Assembly (NCBI GenBank): GCA_020627685.1
Contig: JAHDGK010000022.1
Location: 5,038-69,037 of the forward strand
Length of the DNA: 64,000 nucleotides
Direction: 5' to 3'
Origin: Granulosicoccus sp.
Lineage (GTDB): Bacteria > Pseudomonadota > Gammaproteobacteria > Granulosicoccales > Granulosicoccaceae
This document shows, one piece after another, positions 29,651-39,165 of the stretch. Positions within the stretch are counted from its first letter, which is position 1. Each line of letters begins with the position of its first letter. The notes under the pieces are model-generated. The model saw only the letters and a program-made list of their open reading frames with translations, was not told the DNA's origin and did not search any database. The position numbers and the translations under genes are program-made.

Positions 29651-31742
29651 AACGCCCCAAAATCTTGATGCTACGTCGGTAGAAACACTCAAAGGAGTGG
29701 GTGCTGCCATGGCTGCCAAACTGGCGGCTATTGGCGTGTACACCTTGCAAGATGTGTTGTTTCATTTGCCGTTTAGGTATCAGGACAGAACCCGCCTGTC
29801 TCAGATAGGCCGGTTAGTGCCGGGGCAGGAAGCTGTGATCTGTGCCGAAGTGCTTATCTCCGATGTCGTGATCCGGCAACGTCGTTCTTTGTTGGTGCGG
29901 GTGAACGACGGCACGGGTTCTTTAATGTTGCGCTTCTTTCATTTTAATCAGCAGCAGGTAAAACAGTTTGAACGTGGACGCCAAGTGCGTTGCTTTGGCG
30001 AAGTTCGACGCGGCCCGGGGATGTTGGAAATGGTCCATCCCGAATATCGTGTGCTCTCAGACGGTGCTGATCCGGCTGACGGCCTGGACAACACCTTAAC
30101 GCCCTTTTACCCGACAACCGAAGGCGTGCAGCAGACCACCTTAAGACGTTTGAGCGATCAGGCGCTGGCCGCTCTTGATGCGTCTGCCCTAGTTGATCTT
30201 TTGCCGCCTGAGGCTATGCGTCAAACACAGCTTCCTGACTTGGAAACGGCGCTGCGCATTGTTCATCGACCGCCGCCTAATGCTGATGTACAAGCCTTGA
30301 TGGAAGGGATTCATCCAGCGCATCGACGACTTGCCTTGGAGGAGCTAGTTGCGCACCGGCTTGGCTTACGATTGTTACGAGTTAATGCGCAGCAACAACA
30401 TGCACCGTTGATTCGCCCTGCCGGTGAGCTGATGGGCTCGTTGCGGTCATCTTTACAATTCTCCTTAACCGGTGCGCAGGATAGAGTGCTATTGGATATC
30501 GTGAATGATATGGGCACACCTGAGCCGATGCTGCGCCTTGTGCAAGGCGATGTGGGCTCAGGTAAGACCGTTGTAGCAGCATTGGCTGCAGCTCAAGCGG
30601 TGGAAAGCGGGTATCAGGTGGCAATGATGGCACCGACTGAAATTTTAGCCGAACAGCACATGCTCAATTTTTCAGAATGGTTTGAACCACTGGGAATTAA
30701 CGTGGGTTGGTTGACCGGTAAACTCAGAACAGCTCAGCGGCGATCGGCCATCGAGGCTGTTGCGATGGGACGCGAGCGGATCGTGGTAGGAACCCACGCC
30801 TTGTTCCAGAAGGATGTGGAGTTTGAGAACCTGGGGCTGGCTATTATCGATGAGCAGCATCGTTTTGGTGTTCATCAGCGCATGGCTTTAAGAAACAAAG
30901 GTGCCGATAAAAACACCTTGCCTCATCAGTTGATCATGACCGCCACACCTATTCCCAGGACGTTGGCGATGACGGCGTATGCGGATCTGGATGTCTCTAT
31001 TATCGATGAGCTACCGCCGGGCAGAAAGCCTGTGACAACCGTGGCTATCGATAACTCAAGGCGCGGGGAAATCATCGACCGTGTGGGTACGGCTATTGAT
31101 GAAGGTCGGCAAGTGTATTGGGTATGCACGCTTATCGAGGAGTCAGAGTCTTTACAGGCGGAAGCCGCAGAGGACGCTTACGCAACACTTCAGGAAATGT
31201 TGCCAAGACATAAAGTGGGATTAGTACACGGGCGACTCAAGCCGCGTGATAAAGAAGCCATCATGCAAGCGTTTAAGGCAAAAGAGATAGACTTACTTAT
31301 TGCAACTACGGTCATAGAAGTTGGCGTTGATGTACCCAATGCATCGTTGATGATCATTGAGAACGCCGAACGGTTAGGACTCTCACAACTGCATCAGTTG
31401 CGAGGGCGCGTGGGGCGCGGTAGCGCGCAAAGTAGTTGCATCTTAATGTTTCAAGCGCCGTTGTCCAATAACGGTAAAGAACGCTTAGGCATTATGCGTG
31501 AAACCAATGATGGGTTTGCCATTGCTGAAAAAGATTTATCTCTTCGAGGTGCCGGTGAAGTCCTAGGTACGCGGCAAACTGGTTTGGCTGAATTTAAGAT
31601 TGCACAGTTGGGTCGCGATGATGATCTTCTTGATGATGTGAGTGATATTGCAGATCGTTTGCTTGAAGGTAATTCGCCGAATGTACAAGCTTTGGTTAGG
31701 CGCTGGATTGGTGAGGAGAAAAAAGATTACGGTGGTGTATAA
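29643..31742 (+). CDS. recG: ATP-dependent DNA helicase RecG
   Basis: Branch-migration helicase that remodels stalled forks and R-loops. 699 residues against 693 in E. coli. N-terminal wedge/OB region ([14 protein letters not shown]), Walker [14 protein letters not shown] near residue 303, motif II as DEQHRFG near 406 (the DEQH box), motif [13 protein letters not shown], and motif [11 protein letters not shown]. Start GTG 29643 overlaps the end of ridA. Confidence 0.97.
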   Translation: MTKTPQNLDATSVETLKGVGAAMAAKLAAIGVYTLQDVLFHLPFRYQDRTRLSQIGRLVPGQEAVICAEVLISDVVIRQRRSLLVRVNDGTGSLMLRFFHFNQQQVKQFERGRQVRCFGEVRRGPGMLEMVHPEYRVLSDGADPADGLDNTLTPFYPTTEGVQQTTLRRLSDQALAALDASALVDLLPPEAMRQTQLPDLETALRIVHRPPPNADVQALMEGIHPAHRRLALEELVAHRLGLRLLRVNAQQQHAPLIRPAGELMGSLRSSLQFSLTGAQDRVLLDIVNDMGTPEPMLRLVQGDVGSGKTVVAALAAAQAVESGYQVAMMAPTEILAEQHMLNFSEWFEPLGINVGWLTGKLRTAQRRSAIEAVAMGRERIVVGTHALFQKDVEFENLGLAIIDEQHRFGVHQRMALRNKGADKNTLPHQLIMTATPIPRTLAMTAYADLDVSIIDELPPGRKPVTTVAIDNSRRGEIIDRVGTAIDEGRQVYWVCTLIEESESLQAEAAEDAYATLQEMLPRHKVGLVHGRLKPRDKEAIMQAFKAKEIDLLIATTVIEVGVDVPNASLMIIENAERLGLSQLHQLRGRVGRGSAQSSCILMFQAPLSNNGKERLGIMRETNDGFAIAEKDLSLRGAGEVLGTRQTGLAEFKIAQLGRDDDLLDDVSDIADRLLEGNSPNVQALVRRWIGEEKKDYGGV

Positions 31743-31910
31743 GTTTTATCATCGCTTAACGATAACAAGCGTTTACGCAATGCTTTATCGGCTTTGGATA
31801 ACATTCACTACCGGCAATTTCATATCGTTATAAATACTGTGGTTGTACCTGAAAATCTATGGTCTATCCTTTGATGACGTCGCGCAATAAGGGATGCGTG
31901 AATCAATGGA

Positions 31911-33944
31911 ATGCATAGGTTTTATAGAGAAGTGGAGAGCAGTAGAACAACAGCAGTTCAGCTATCGGCCAATAAGAAATATCATGTCGATGAAGTTGAG
32001 GCTAATGCAAAGCTAGAGCGACGCCAGCTCGAAATGCTAATGATGCATGCATTAAAAATATCCGGTGGCGACTTATCAATGTTGTTAAGCCCTGGAGCTA
32101 TAGGCGATTACCCAGAACAGTTTGTTACCTTGGATGCCGCTGCATTGCGGGTTCATGACAAAGGTTATCGGTCTACTAAAAATCCGTTAAAAAGTCGCCA
32201 TGCAAATTCTGTAGCGCAGCAAGTTATGCGAGCAGGCGTTATAAAGCAGGGAGATGTTAAAGACGTTGGCATGCCGGTAAGCGTTAAAGAAAACCATTCT
32301 TTAATGAGGCGCTTTGTGATGATTCCAGTTGATATAGGCACGCTACCGTGTCCAATGTTGTTGGTAGTTAATCCCAAGGTATCGTTGTCGGGAAAGCTAA
32401 CTGATGAGCGCTTAAGCCGATTGCATCAGCTTGCGATTGTTATTGCCAACCGTCGCTTACACAGAATGGATTTGCAACGTGCAGCGAGCACGTCAAACGA
32501 TGCTGGTGCCAGTGAGGTTGCGTTAAAGCAGCTGACTATTGAATCTAGGCATGCCATTGTAACGGTGAACATTGATGGGAAAATTCAGTCGTTGAATCCG
32601 GCTGCCGCCACCTTGTTTTCATGTAAGTCCAGGCAGGCTGTTGGAGAAGATTTCAATCGTTACTTATCACCTAAATATTTTATGCCTACGCTTGAGCGAT
32701 TAGGTCAGTCACATCATCAGCGTAACAAGACCGAAAAGCTTAGATTGAATCATCGCTCGGTCACCGTCTTGGATGAATCCGGCGATGTAAAATCCGTAGC
32801 CACCAGTGCTTATTATTCTGTAGTAGATAATCAGATTTCAGTCACCTTTGTCTTCAGTCACCCCAGCGTTATCCGGCGCAGTCTTCTAGGGCAAACCAGC
32901 ATTGCCAATATCGTGGATACGGGCTCAATAGGCATTGTCGAACTAGATACTGACTGGCAGTGCGAAAACGCTAACACGGCGTGGTCTCAATTGAGCGGTC
33001 TGAGTTCTAAAGCATCAGAGGGCATGGGGTGGACGCAGGCTATCTATGAAGAAGATCTGATGGATGCGTGGTTGTCACTTGCGTCAATGCAGGAGAGCGG
33101 TGAGCCTTACTCAAGCGTTTGGCGAATAAAAAAACCACACGGTGCTATCTCCTGGTTAGCCATCCATGCAACCGCTGTGGCGAATGAGCTCAATCACACC
33201 ACGGGTTACCTGTTAGTTTGTCAGGATGTATCCAGCGTTTATGAATCCAGAGAACGCATAAAGAAAGCGTCCACACTTGATGCCTTAACCGGGCTGTTGA
33301 ATCGGGCTGAGTTTTTAGGTCAGATACAACTTAAATTGAATCGCCGTAATCAGCGTTCAAAACTGTCACTACTCGTGGCAAACATCGACGGGCTTAAAGA
33401 AGTAAACGATACTCTCGGTCAGGGCGTTGGCGATGAAGCGCTCCGGCAGTTTTCTAAAAAGCTAAAGTCGAGTTTGGGGCGTGATGCGATCTGCGGCCGA
33501 TTGAACGGCAAACAGTTTGCCGTGGGCATGTTGAATTCTGCAGCGCCTACGGTGGTGGCCAGCACGATTAAGTCCATTCTCAACAGCACAGGTGAGAACT
33601 TCAACGTCTACGGTCATAAAATTTTGTTGAACATATCAGTGGGCTTTGCTTGTGCTGATAAGAGCACTGATTCGTGTGATGAATTGCTAAAGCAAGCTCA
33701 GCGAGCGTTGCAACAAACGCAAAAAGCCAGTCTGCCAATACGCCTGAAGCCTGCCGCAAAAGCGTGTGATCGTGATTTTTCTAAAACGGAATACCTGTCA
33801 CCCATTGAGCCCCACGCTGAAGATTTCTCGATAGCGTGTTTGCTGCGCAATCCGGCGCAACAGGAGACTGCCGGCAAATCAAATTTCGATGCGTCACTGA
33901 TACGAAAGCTATGTAAACAGGACGACGTGTTGGAACTTAGCTAG
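31911..33944 (+). CDS. GAF-like/PAS/PAS sensor protein with degenerate GGDEF domain
   Basis: 677 residues. About 40-190 looks GAF-like. About 205-265 is a PAS domain (AIVTVNIDGKIQSLNPAAATLF). About 335-455 is a second PAS/PAC unit (GSIGIVELDTDW...WLAIHATAV). About 465-620 has the GGDEF fold (TLDALTGLLNRAEFLGQ, ANIDGLKEVNDTLG). The active-site loop reads RLNGKQF in place of RxGGDEF, so GTP cyclisation is not expected, and there is no inhibitory RxxD just upstream. No EAL domain follows; the last ~60 residues are unrecognised. Probably a c-di-GMP or protein-interaction receptor. Monocistronic. Confidence 0.85.
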   Translation: MHRFYREVESSRTTAVQLSANKKYHVDEVEANAKLERRQLEMLMMHALKISGGDLSMLLSPGAIGDYPEQFVTLDAAALRVHDKGYRSTKNPLKSRHANSVAQQVMRAGVIKQGDVKDVGMPVSVKENHSLMRRFVMIPVDIGTLPCPMLLVVNPKVSLSGKLTDERLSRLHQLAIVIANRRLHRMDLQRAASTSNDAGASEVALKQLTIESRHAIVTVNIDGKIQSLNPAAATLFSCKSRQAVGEDFNRYLSPKYFMPTLERLGQSHHQRNKTEKLRLNHRSVTVLDESGDVKSVATSAYYSVVDNQISVTFVFSHPSVIRRSLLGQTSIANIVDTGSIGIVELDTDWQCENANTAWSQLSGLSSKASEGMGWTQAIYEEDLMDAWLSLASMQESGEPYSSVWRIKKPHGAISWLAIHATAVANELNHTTGYLLVCQDVSSVYESRERIKKASTLDALTGLLNRAEFLGQIQLKLNRRNQRSKLSLLVANIDGLKEVNDTLGQGVGDEALRQFSKKLKSSLGRDAICGRLNGKQFAVGMLNSAAPTVVASTIKSILNSTGENFNVYGHKILLNISVGFACADKSTDSCDELLKQAQRALQQTQKASLPIRLKPAAKACDRDFSKTEYLSPIEPHAEDFSIACLLRNPAQQETAGKSNFDASLIRKLCKQDDVLELS

Positions 33945-33974
33945 TCGCCTTATGCGTGGTGCCGTGCGTGTCTG

Positions 33975-34967
33975 CTAGGTCGGAAACTGCCATTGTGTAT
34001 GTTCTTCGCACCACTGCCACAAGGCATTGCGCGTTTGCGGTGTGTCTGCGTCACGCGTCTTACGACTCATGTTTATTCGACGAATAGCCCTGTCATGCCA
34101 GAAAGCTCCGTTGGAGCGACCGGGAATTTCGTCGGCACTCAACCAAACCAACGTATCGGCTCCCTGATGCGGAGTTCGTAATAAACCGAACTTATCCAGC
34201 CAGCCCGTAAAGCCTGGTAAGGCTTCGGCGATGCCGGGCGTTTCCACCCATCCAGGGTGAAGAGCATGAAAGATGATTTCGTTAGCGGGAAATCTCTCGG
34301 CCCACATTTCATTGAGTACCACTTGAGCGCGCTTGGCGCGTGCGTACTGTTTTGCCCCTTGGTATTCGGCATCGCTCATTTCTATTCCGTCAACCGTGAG
34401 GGCTTCTGTATACATGCCCCCTGAACTCATGGTGAGAACACGAGCAGGTTCATTGTTTTGTGAAGCCGCATTGAGTTGTGGCAGTAATTTGCCTGTTAGC
34501 AGGAAAGGTGTAGCGACCATGAGTTCAACCGACAAGTCGGTTCCATTGCTGGCGAGCTTTCGGGAGTTGAATAGCGCCCCAGCGTTATGAATTAGCACGT
34601 TGATAACCGGAAACCGGGACGCTAAATTATCTGCAATATGCTGCACGTCTTCACGCTCACCTAAATCCCCGATGACGGCGTGAATGGATTGATTCCCTGA
34701 ATCTTTGATCAGCTCCTGAACGAGTAAGCGCGTCTTTTCCGGATTTCGACCAACGATGACGAGCGTTGCGCCTAGGGCGGCGAATATGCTCGCCGCTTCC
34801 CGGCCGATACCGGACGTGCCACCCGTCAGAACAACGACCTTATTTTCAAGTTGATAGGTGTTCAACTCCGGCCAATTAAACAGGCGCCTGCGCAGCTTGT
34901 ATCCCAGGTTTGAGAAACTTGGAATGACCGTTCGTTCGATAATTGAATCCAATACGCGTGAGATCAT
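33975..34967 (-). CDS. Short-chain dehydrogenase/reductase (DHRS12/retinol dehydrogenase-like)
   Basis: 330 residues. A ~40-residue N-terminal extension (FSNLGYKLRRRLFNWPEL) precedes the classical SDR core: VVVLTGGTSGIGREAA (cofactor), DLGER, LIHNAGALF (NAG), the serine in MSSGGMYTE, and YARAKRAQ (YxxxK). The extension and spacing resemble the DHRS12-like group acting on lipophilic alcohols or ketones; the substrate is unknown. A perfect inverted repeat 21 bases upstream suggests repressor control. It faces the PAS-GGDEF gene convergently. Confidence 0.88.
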   Translation of the reverse strand: MISRVLDSIIERTVIPSFSNLGYKLRRRLFNWPELNTYQLENKVVVLTGGTSGIGREAASIFAALGATLVIVGRNPEKTRLLVQELIKDSGNQSIHAVIGDLGEREDVQHIADNLASRFPVINVLIHNAGALFNSRKLASNGTDLSVELMVATPFLLTGKLLPQLNAASQNNEPARVLTMSSGGMYTEALTVDGIEMSDAEYQGAKQYARAKRAQVVLNEMWAERFPANEIIFHALHPGWVETPGIAEALPGFTGWLDKFGLLRTPHQGADTLVWLSADEIPGRSNGAFWHDRAIRRINMSRKTRDADTPQTRNALWQWCEEHTQWQFPT

Positions 34968-34988
34968 ATTGAGGGTTTCTTTCGCAAG

Positions 34989-35008
34989 TTGACCTATCTA
35001 TAGGTCAA
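34989..35008. promoter_or_regulatory. Palindromic operator candidate upstream of the SDR gene
   Basis: TTGACCTA-TCTA-TAGGTCAA has eight perfectly paired bases each side of a four-base centre, 21 bases upstream of the SDR start on the minus strand. The size and AT-rich dyad resemble TetR- or MarR-type sites. The cognate regulator is not adjacent. The remaining ~250 bases up to the NERD-like gene show no gene I can support. Confidence 0.55.
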
Positions 35009-35259
35009 TACGAAATCGGTCAAACTTTGGACTCACGAGAGAAGGCGCTCGAAGGTTACATCGATTGATAGGCTGCCAGGAAGCTGGTCGTGACCCAAGT
35101 GCCAGCCATCGTGAGATAAACCCTCGATTTCCGCCCGGAAAATTGGCTTGCGACGGGTATTTTCGTCGGCTCTGTCTCAAAAATTTGTCAGCAAATAACA
35201 TCTGGCCGTGTCTGCAGTCGACACAGTCAGCACGATAGAGTCAATTGTCCTCAGGGAAC

Positions 35260-35985
35260 ATGATTGTCAAAAAAAGAGATGCTCAGTTCGAAGTGATTCG
35301 TGCTTTGGATGAACAGGCTGAGTTAACCAATGACAAATTAAAACGCAGCGCTTGCATCAGCGCAGCTTCGCGGCTTCGTGCGGATTCTACAACCCAGAGA
35401 GCCACAGAGCTAATAGATTTCCACTTCGGCCAAAGCGAAAAATGGGCTGTCATTCATGATCTGCGACTTCGCATTGGCGGGCATGCGGTACAAATAAACC
35501 ATCTACTTATTGACGATGCGTTACGCGTTGTTTGCATGGACAGCCGATTCCTTTCTTATGGAATAGAGTTGGGTTCGGATGGCCAGTGCATGGCCATGAA
35601 TTCAATTGAAACACGGGTTATTGCCTCGCCATTGAATAAGATGGCCAAAGATGTTCGCATGATGAGGGGCTTCTTAGAGGGAAGAGACTGGTCGCCTTCT
35701 CGATTCGGTATGAGGCAGAAACCGACGGTATGTGGTTTCGTACTCACAAACCCTGACATTGAACAGCCAAAGTTTCGCTCACCTTCTCCGGATATGGGTG
35801 TGTTCCAGAGCGAAGCTATCATCGCAAAGTTGTTAAAGCGACAACAGCAGCGAGCCTGGCTTAACACGGGTAAATTATCTGCAGAGGCATTGCTAGATGT
35901 TGCGAAAGTCTTTGTCGATGGGCATATGCCGATCTTTCCTGAAGCGCTGTTGCTAGGCGAGACAGAAGGGGTTGTTGCGACTTAA
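35260..35985 (+). CDS. NERD-like domain protein with degraded active site
   Basis: 241 residues from ATG 35260, preceded by AGGGA (TTG 35245 in the track lacks a ribosome site). The centre resembles the nuclease-related NERD domain: ELIDFHFGQSEKWAVIHDLRL, then VQINHLLIDDALRVVCMDSRF. In active NERD the equivalent reads qiDhlvv...vfviEtK, so Asp, Glu and Lys are replaced by Asn, Met and Arg. It is likely a non-catalytic binder. No signal peptide. It stands alone; three small hairpins follow it. Confidence 0.6.
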   Translation: MIVKKRDAQFEVIRALDEQAELTNDKLKRSACISAASRLRADSTTQRATELIDFHFGQSEKWAVIHDLRLRIGGHAVQINHLLIDDALRVVCMDSRFLSYGIELGSDGQCMAMNSIETRVIASPLNKMAKDVRMMRGFLEGRDWSPSRFGMRQKPTVCGFVLTNPDIEQPKFRSPSPDMGVFQSEAIIAKLLKRQQQRAWLNTGKLSAEALLDVAKVFVDGHMPIFPEALLLGETEGVVAT

Positions 35986-36006
35986 ACCCGCGGCGTGCCA
36001 CGGCCA

Positions 36007-36072
36007 CTGAAGCTCATTAGCTTCAGCTGACCTAAACGGCGGCTTTAGGTGTAAATTAAGGCTCGACCTTAA
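36007..36072. repeat. Three consecutive small hairpins between the NERD-like and Ldh2 genes
   Basis: Three perfect inverted repeats lie head to tail: CTGAAGCT-CATT-AGCTTCAG (36007-36026), ACCTAAA-(7 nt)-TTTAGGT (36030-36050) and TTAAGG-CTCGA-CCTTAA (36056-36072). None has a T-tract. They could end the upstream transcript or regulate the dehydrogenase gene 33 bases later. Confidence 0.5.
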
Positions 36073-36104
36073 ACCGACACCTCTACCCTTGTTTGGATGG
36101 CGCT

Positions 36105-37109
36105 ATGAGTGATGTAAAACGTTTGAGCTTGGAAAAGATCCAAGCGCTTGCCACGTCGATACTCGTCGATAAGGGTTTTTCACTCGATCAGGCAAACGCT
36201 ATCGCCGATACCGTCACTATCGCTGAGCGTGATGGCTGCCAGTCGCATGGTCTATTTCGCATACCGTTTTATGTCAAAGCACTGGTGAATGAACATGCTA
36301 ATCCGCAGGCGGTTCCCACATTACGAGTGACAGAGTCCGCGGTTGTGCATGTGGACTCTCATGGCGGCTTTTGCCCGTTGTCACTCCGTGTTGGTGAACC
36401 GGCGCTGGCCTCTAAAGCAAAGACGCATGGCATAGCTGCATTAGCCATTCACGATACTTACAATATTGCTGCATTGTGGCCAGAGGTTGAACGCCTGGCT
36501 GAGCAAGGGCTGGTTGTATTCGCGTTTACGGCAGCTAACTCTTATGTGGCGCCGGCAGGTGGTACCCAGCCTCTGTACGGCACAAACCCCATGGCTTTTG
36601 CCTATCCGCGTCAGAATCATCCGCCTTTAGTTTTCGATCAAGCATCCAGCGCTAGTGCACGAGGAGAAATTCAGTTGCATCTTCGCGAAGGTAAACCGAT
36701 ACCCGAGGGTTGGGCTATTGATGCAAATGGTCAACCGACAACCGACCCTGCCGAAGCTCTAGCCGGAGCGCAGCTACCGTTTGGCGGGCATAAGGGGTCA
36801 AGTATTGCGCTTATGGTTGAACTGCTGGCAGGTGCACTTATTGGAGACCTATCAAGCAGCCAGTCAAAAGCCGCTGATACCCAAGGTGTCGGTGCCCCAT
36901 TGGGTGGAGAATTTATTATGGCGATCGATCCGTCCCACTGTAATCCGGCGGCCGATCACTTGAGCCGAGCTGAACAACTGTTTGCTCAAGTGCTTGAGCA
37001 ACCGGGTACGCGTCTACCGTCTCAGCGCCGCTACACAACACGTGTAGATCATCTGGCCAATGGCGTTGATGTGTCTCAGAAAATGTTGGATGAGCTGGCC
37101 GCGCTATAA
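36105..37109 (+). CDS. Ldh2-type malate/lactate dehydrogenase family oxidoreductase
   Basis: 334 residues from ATG 36105 (TTG 36093 is the track start). The family (Ldh_2/YbiC/DpkA) has its own NAD(P) fold. Signature features are AERDGCQSHGLFRIPFYVKAL with the catalytic SHG histidine, TAANSYVAPAGGTQPLYGTNP, and PFGGHKGSSIALMVELLAG. Members reduce malate, lactate, ureidoglycolate or the cyclic imines piperideine/pyrroline-2-carboxylate. The SHGLFR pattern with an EamA exporter next door would suit the DpkA-type amino-acid branch, but this is inference. The transporter gene begins one base after the stop. Confidence 0.85.
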   Translation: MSDVKRLSLEKIQALATSILVDKGFSLDQANAIADTVTIAERDGCQSHGLFRIPFYVKALVNEHANPQAVPTLRVTESAVVHVDSHGGFCPLSLRVGEPALASKAKTHGIAALAIHDTYNIAALWPEVERLAEQGLVVFAFTAANSYVAPAGGTQPLYGTNPMAFAYPRQNHPPLVFDQASSASARGEIQLHLREGKPIPEGWAIDANGQPTTDPAEALAGAQLPFGGHKGSSIALMVELLAGALIGDLSSSQSKAADTQGVGAPLGGEFIMAIDPSHCNPAADHLSRAEQLFAQVLEQPGTRLPSQRRYTTRVDHLANGVDVSQKMLDELAAL

Positions 37110-37110
37110 G

Positions 37111-38022
37111 GTGCAGAAAAATCTAAGTGACGATGATGCCCGGCCTTCATTGAGCGTTGACTATGCGTGGTTAATTGCTCTGTCGATTTTGTTTGGCTTA
37201 AGTTTTACGCTAACCAGTATTGGCGTGAGAGACATCCCGCCAATCAGTCTGGCCGCGGGGCGGCTATTACTTGCGTTTTTGATGCTCTACCCGCTCATGC
37301 GACTGAATGGTCAGCGTATGCCTGCGATGGGGCCAATCTGGATAGCGTTGCTCGGCTCCGGCTTGTTTGGTAATGCGCTTCCCTTTGCGTTAATCAGCTG
37401 GGGTCAAGTGACGGTTCAAGCTGGGTTAACCGCTATATTCATGGCCGTTATGCCGCTTGCCACCCTATTGCTAGCGCATGTGTTTACCGATGACGAAAAG
37501 CTGGACCGTTGGAAGGTTCTGGGTGTTTTGTTTGGCTTGCTCGGTGTGATTGTATTGATGGGTTTTTCTGCGCTGAACGCTTTGGGTGATGACTTACTTC
37601 GGCAGTCCGCTATTCTGGCGGCGGCGGTGTGCTACGCCATCAATGCCATCATTACTCGTAAACTGACTAAATTGCCTCGCTGGTCTGCCATGACCGCGCT
37701 AATGGTGGCGGGTTGTTTGTGGTTGGTGCCGGTGAGTTTGTGGGTGGAAAGTCCCTGGCAGGTCGCTCCATCTATGGAATCGGTATGGTCTATGATCGCC
37801 TTGGCTATCGGCCCTACAGCAATTGCCACTGTGATGATTTTGCGCATTATCGACCGTCAGGGTGCCTCTTTTCTCAGTCAGATAAACTTTCTCGTACCTG
37901 TTGTTGGAATGGTGTTTGGTGTGCTGATGTTAGGCGAGCGGTTTCCGGCCAATGCCTATGTGGCCTTAGCCATTATTCTGCTCGGAATTGCTCTGTCACG
38001 AATGGGGGGAAGACGGCTCTAA
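37111..38022 (+). CDS. EamA/DMT-family transporter
   Basis: 303 residues from GTG 37111, one base after the upstream stop. The track start at 37060 lies inside the dehydrogenase gene and encodes a non-hydrophobic shadow. About ten transmembrane segments in two EamA repeats (LSILFGLSFTLTSIGVRDIPP...; AAAVCYAINAIITRKLTK...). Typical EamA proteins export amino acids or metabolites. The tight spacing to the Ldh2-type gene implies one operon. Its last 27 bases overlap the convergent elaA gene. Confidence 0.87.
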   Translation: MQKNLSDDDARPSLSVDYAWLIALSILFGLSFTLTSIGVRDIPPISLAAGRLLLAFLMLYPLMRLNGQRMPAMGPIWIALLGSGLFGNALPFALISWGQVTVQAGLTAIFMAVMPLATLLLAHVFTDDEKLDRWKVLGVLFGLLGVIVLMGFSALNALGDDLLRQSAILAAAVCYAINAIITRKLTKLPRWSAMTALMVAGCLWLVPVSLWVESPWQVAPSMESVWSMIALAIGPTAIATVMILRIIDRQGASFLSQINFLVPVVGMVFGVLMLGERFPANAYVALAIILLGIALSRMGGRRL

Positions 38023-38493
38023 ACATCGGCGCATATCAATATGCGGAATCCCGTCCTCGAGATAGACATCGGATTCAATAACGAACCCCAGGTCCTTGTA
38101 AAAATCGATGATGGGCTCTTGAGCTGAAAGTACCTGATCGCGGTGCGGGAAGTTTGACTCAAGCTTTGACATCATCTGTTGCATGAGTAATTGTGCAAGC
38201 CCGGTGCCCCGATGGGATTTTGCGACGACTACGCGTCCTATTCGAACCACGCTTTTAGCACCTACATCGGTTGGTTCGCTGGAAGGCATGGCGCGTGCGT
38301 AGGCCACCAATTCTTCTGTACTACCCAGCAGGTGAATGGTATCCGGGTGATTATCGTGGGAGTCCAGTTCGGGATACGCGCATTGCTGCTCAACGACAAA
38401 CACATCAGTGCGTAGTCGCATCAACTGAAACAACTGATCGGTATTCAGCGATTGAAAATGGTGGAACTCCCAATGTACAGGGTCGTTAGTCAT
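37996..38493 (-). CDS. elaA: ElaA-family GNAT acetyltransferase
   Basis: 165 residues. N-terminal FQLMRLRTDVFVVEQQCAYPELDSHD is the ElaA hallmark, followed by the acetyl-CoA loop VVVAKSHRGTGLAQLLMQ and the ending FYKDLGFVIESDVYLEDGIPHI. The physiological substrate is unknown. Its ATG overlaps the rhombosortase stop by eight bases, so it is probably translated with it. It converges with the EamA gene and overlaps its end by 27 bases. Confidence 0.9.
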   Translation of the reverse strand: MTNDPVHWEFHHFQSLNTDQLFQLMRLRTDVFVVEQQCAYPELDSHDNHPDTIHLLGSTEELVAYARAMPSSEPTDVGAKSVVRIGRVVVAKSHRGTGLAQLLMQQMMSKLESNFPHRDQVLSAQEPIIDFYKDLGFVIESDVYLEDGIPHIDMRRCLEPSSPHS

Positions 38494-39091
38494 CTATTTT
38501 TCGCACACGAAAGATCATGAATAGAAGGAGTGCGCTGCCGATAATTGCACCGCCGATTGCGCCGTACAGATGAGAGTCCACCACCACCGATCCGCCAGCC
38601 GTTGATTCACTGCCCGGCAGTGGGCCGGAGAATTGTTCCCATGCCAATTTTGCGACGACCAGCGTCAGCAGGGTGGCGGCAGATTTAGGGTATGTGCGTA
38701 AGTCTGCGAGGCATCCGGCAATGATGAGTCCGTGCAAGGTGCCGGAAAAGCCGACATAGGCGCCCACTTCCGGGTTGAAACGCCAGAGACCCAGCCCCAC
38801 TACTAGGCTGGCAAAGATGATGATCAACAGCCAAATTCTTGCTGAGAAGTGCGACCAGACCAAGGCAACAACCAGAGCGAAGCCAGCCATATTCATCCAC
38901 AGATGGCTTTGTCCCAGGTGCACAAAATTACCGGTCAGTAACAGCCACCAATATCCCTGGTCAATCTCGTTACGCTCGAAGCGCAAAACATCGTCGAGGC
39001 CCGCGTATTGCAACGCAATACACAGTAATGCCACGCAGATAGCGAGCACATAGGCAGGCGAACGTAACAGGTTCTTAATGTATTGAATCAT
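38486..39091 (-). CDS. rrtA: Rhombosortase (rhomboid-type intramembrane protease)
   Basis: 201 residues, about six transmembrane helices. Catalytic serine in VGFSGTLHGLIIAG and the catalytic histidine in VDSHLYGAIGGAIIG. This short, separate rhomboid branch is the rhombosortase that cleaves GlyGly-CTERM tails of proteins exported through type II secretion. HLWMNMAGFALV is the rhomboid HxxxN region. Directly divergent from gspG (74-base gap), which supports the assignment. No protein in this window ends in a GlyGly-CTERM tail, so substrates must lie elsewhere. Confidence 0.88.
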   Translation of the reverse strand: MIQYIKNLLRSPAYVLAICVALLCIALQYAGLDDVLRFERNEIDQGYWWLLLTGNFVHLGQSHLWMNMAGFALVVALVWSHFSARIWLLIIIFASLVVGLGLWRFNPEVGAYVGFSGTLHGLIIAGCLADLRTYPKSAATLLTLVVAKLAWEQFSGPLPGSESTAGGSVVVDSHLYGAIGGAIIGSALLLFMIFRVRKIDD

Positions 39092-39165
39092 TCAGTTGGC
39101 GTCGAGTCATACGGGCGGTGCTATCCTCTTGGCATAGAGATTAACCCTTTGAGAATACGGGAGAT

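Noticed and set aside
34998-35201. 67-residue minus-strand ORF between the SDR and NERD-like genes
   Set aside because: It has no motif or ribosome site and it overlaps the SDR operator region.
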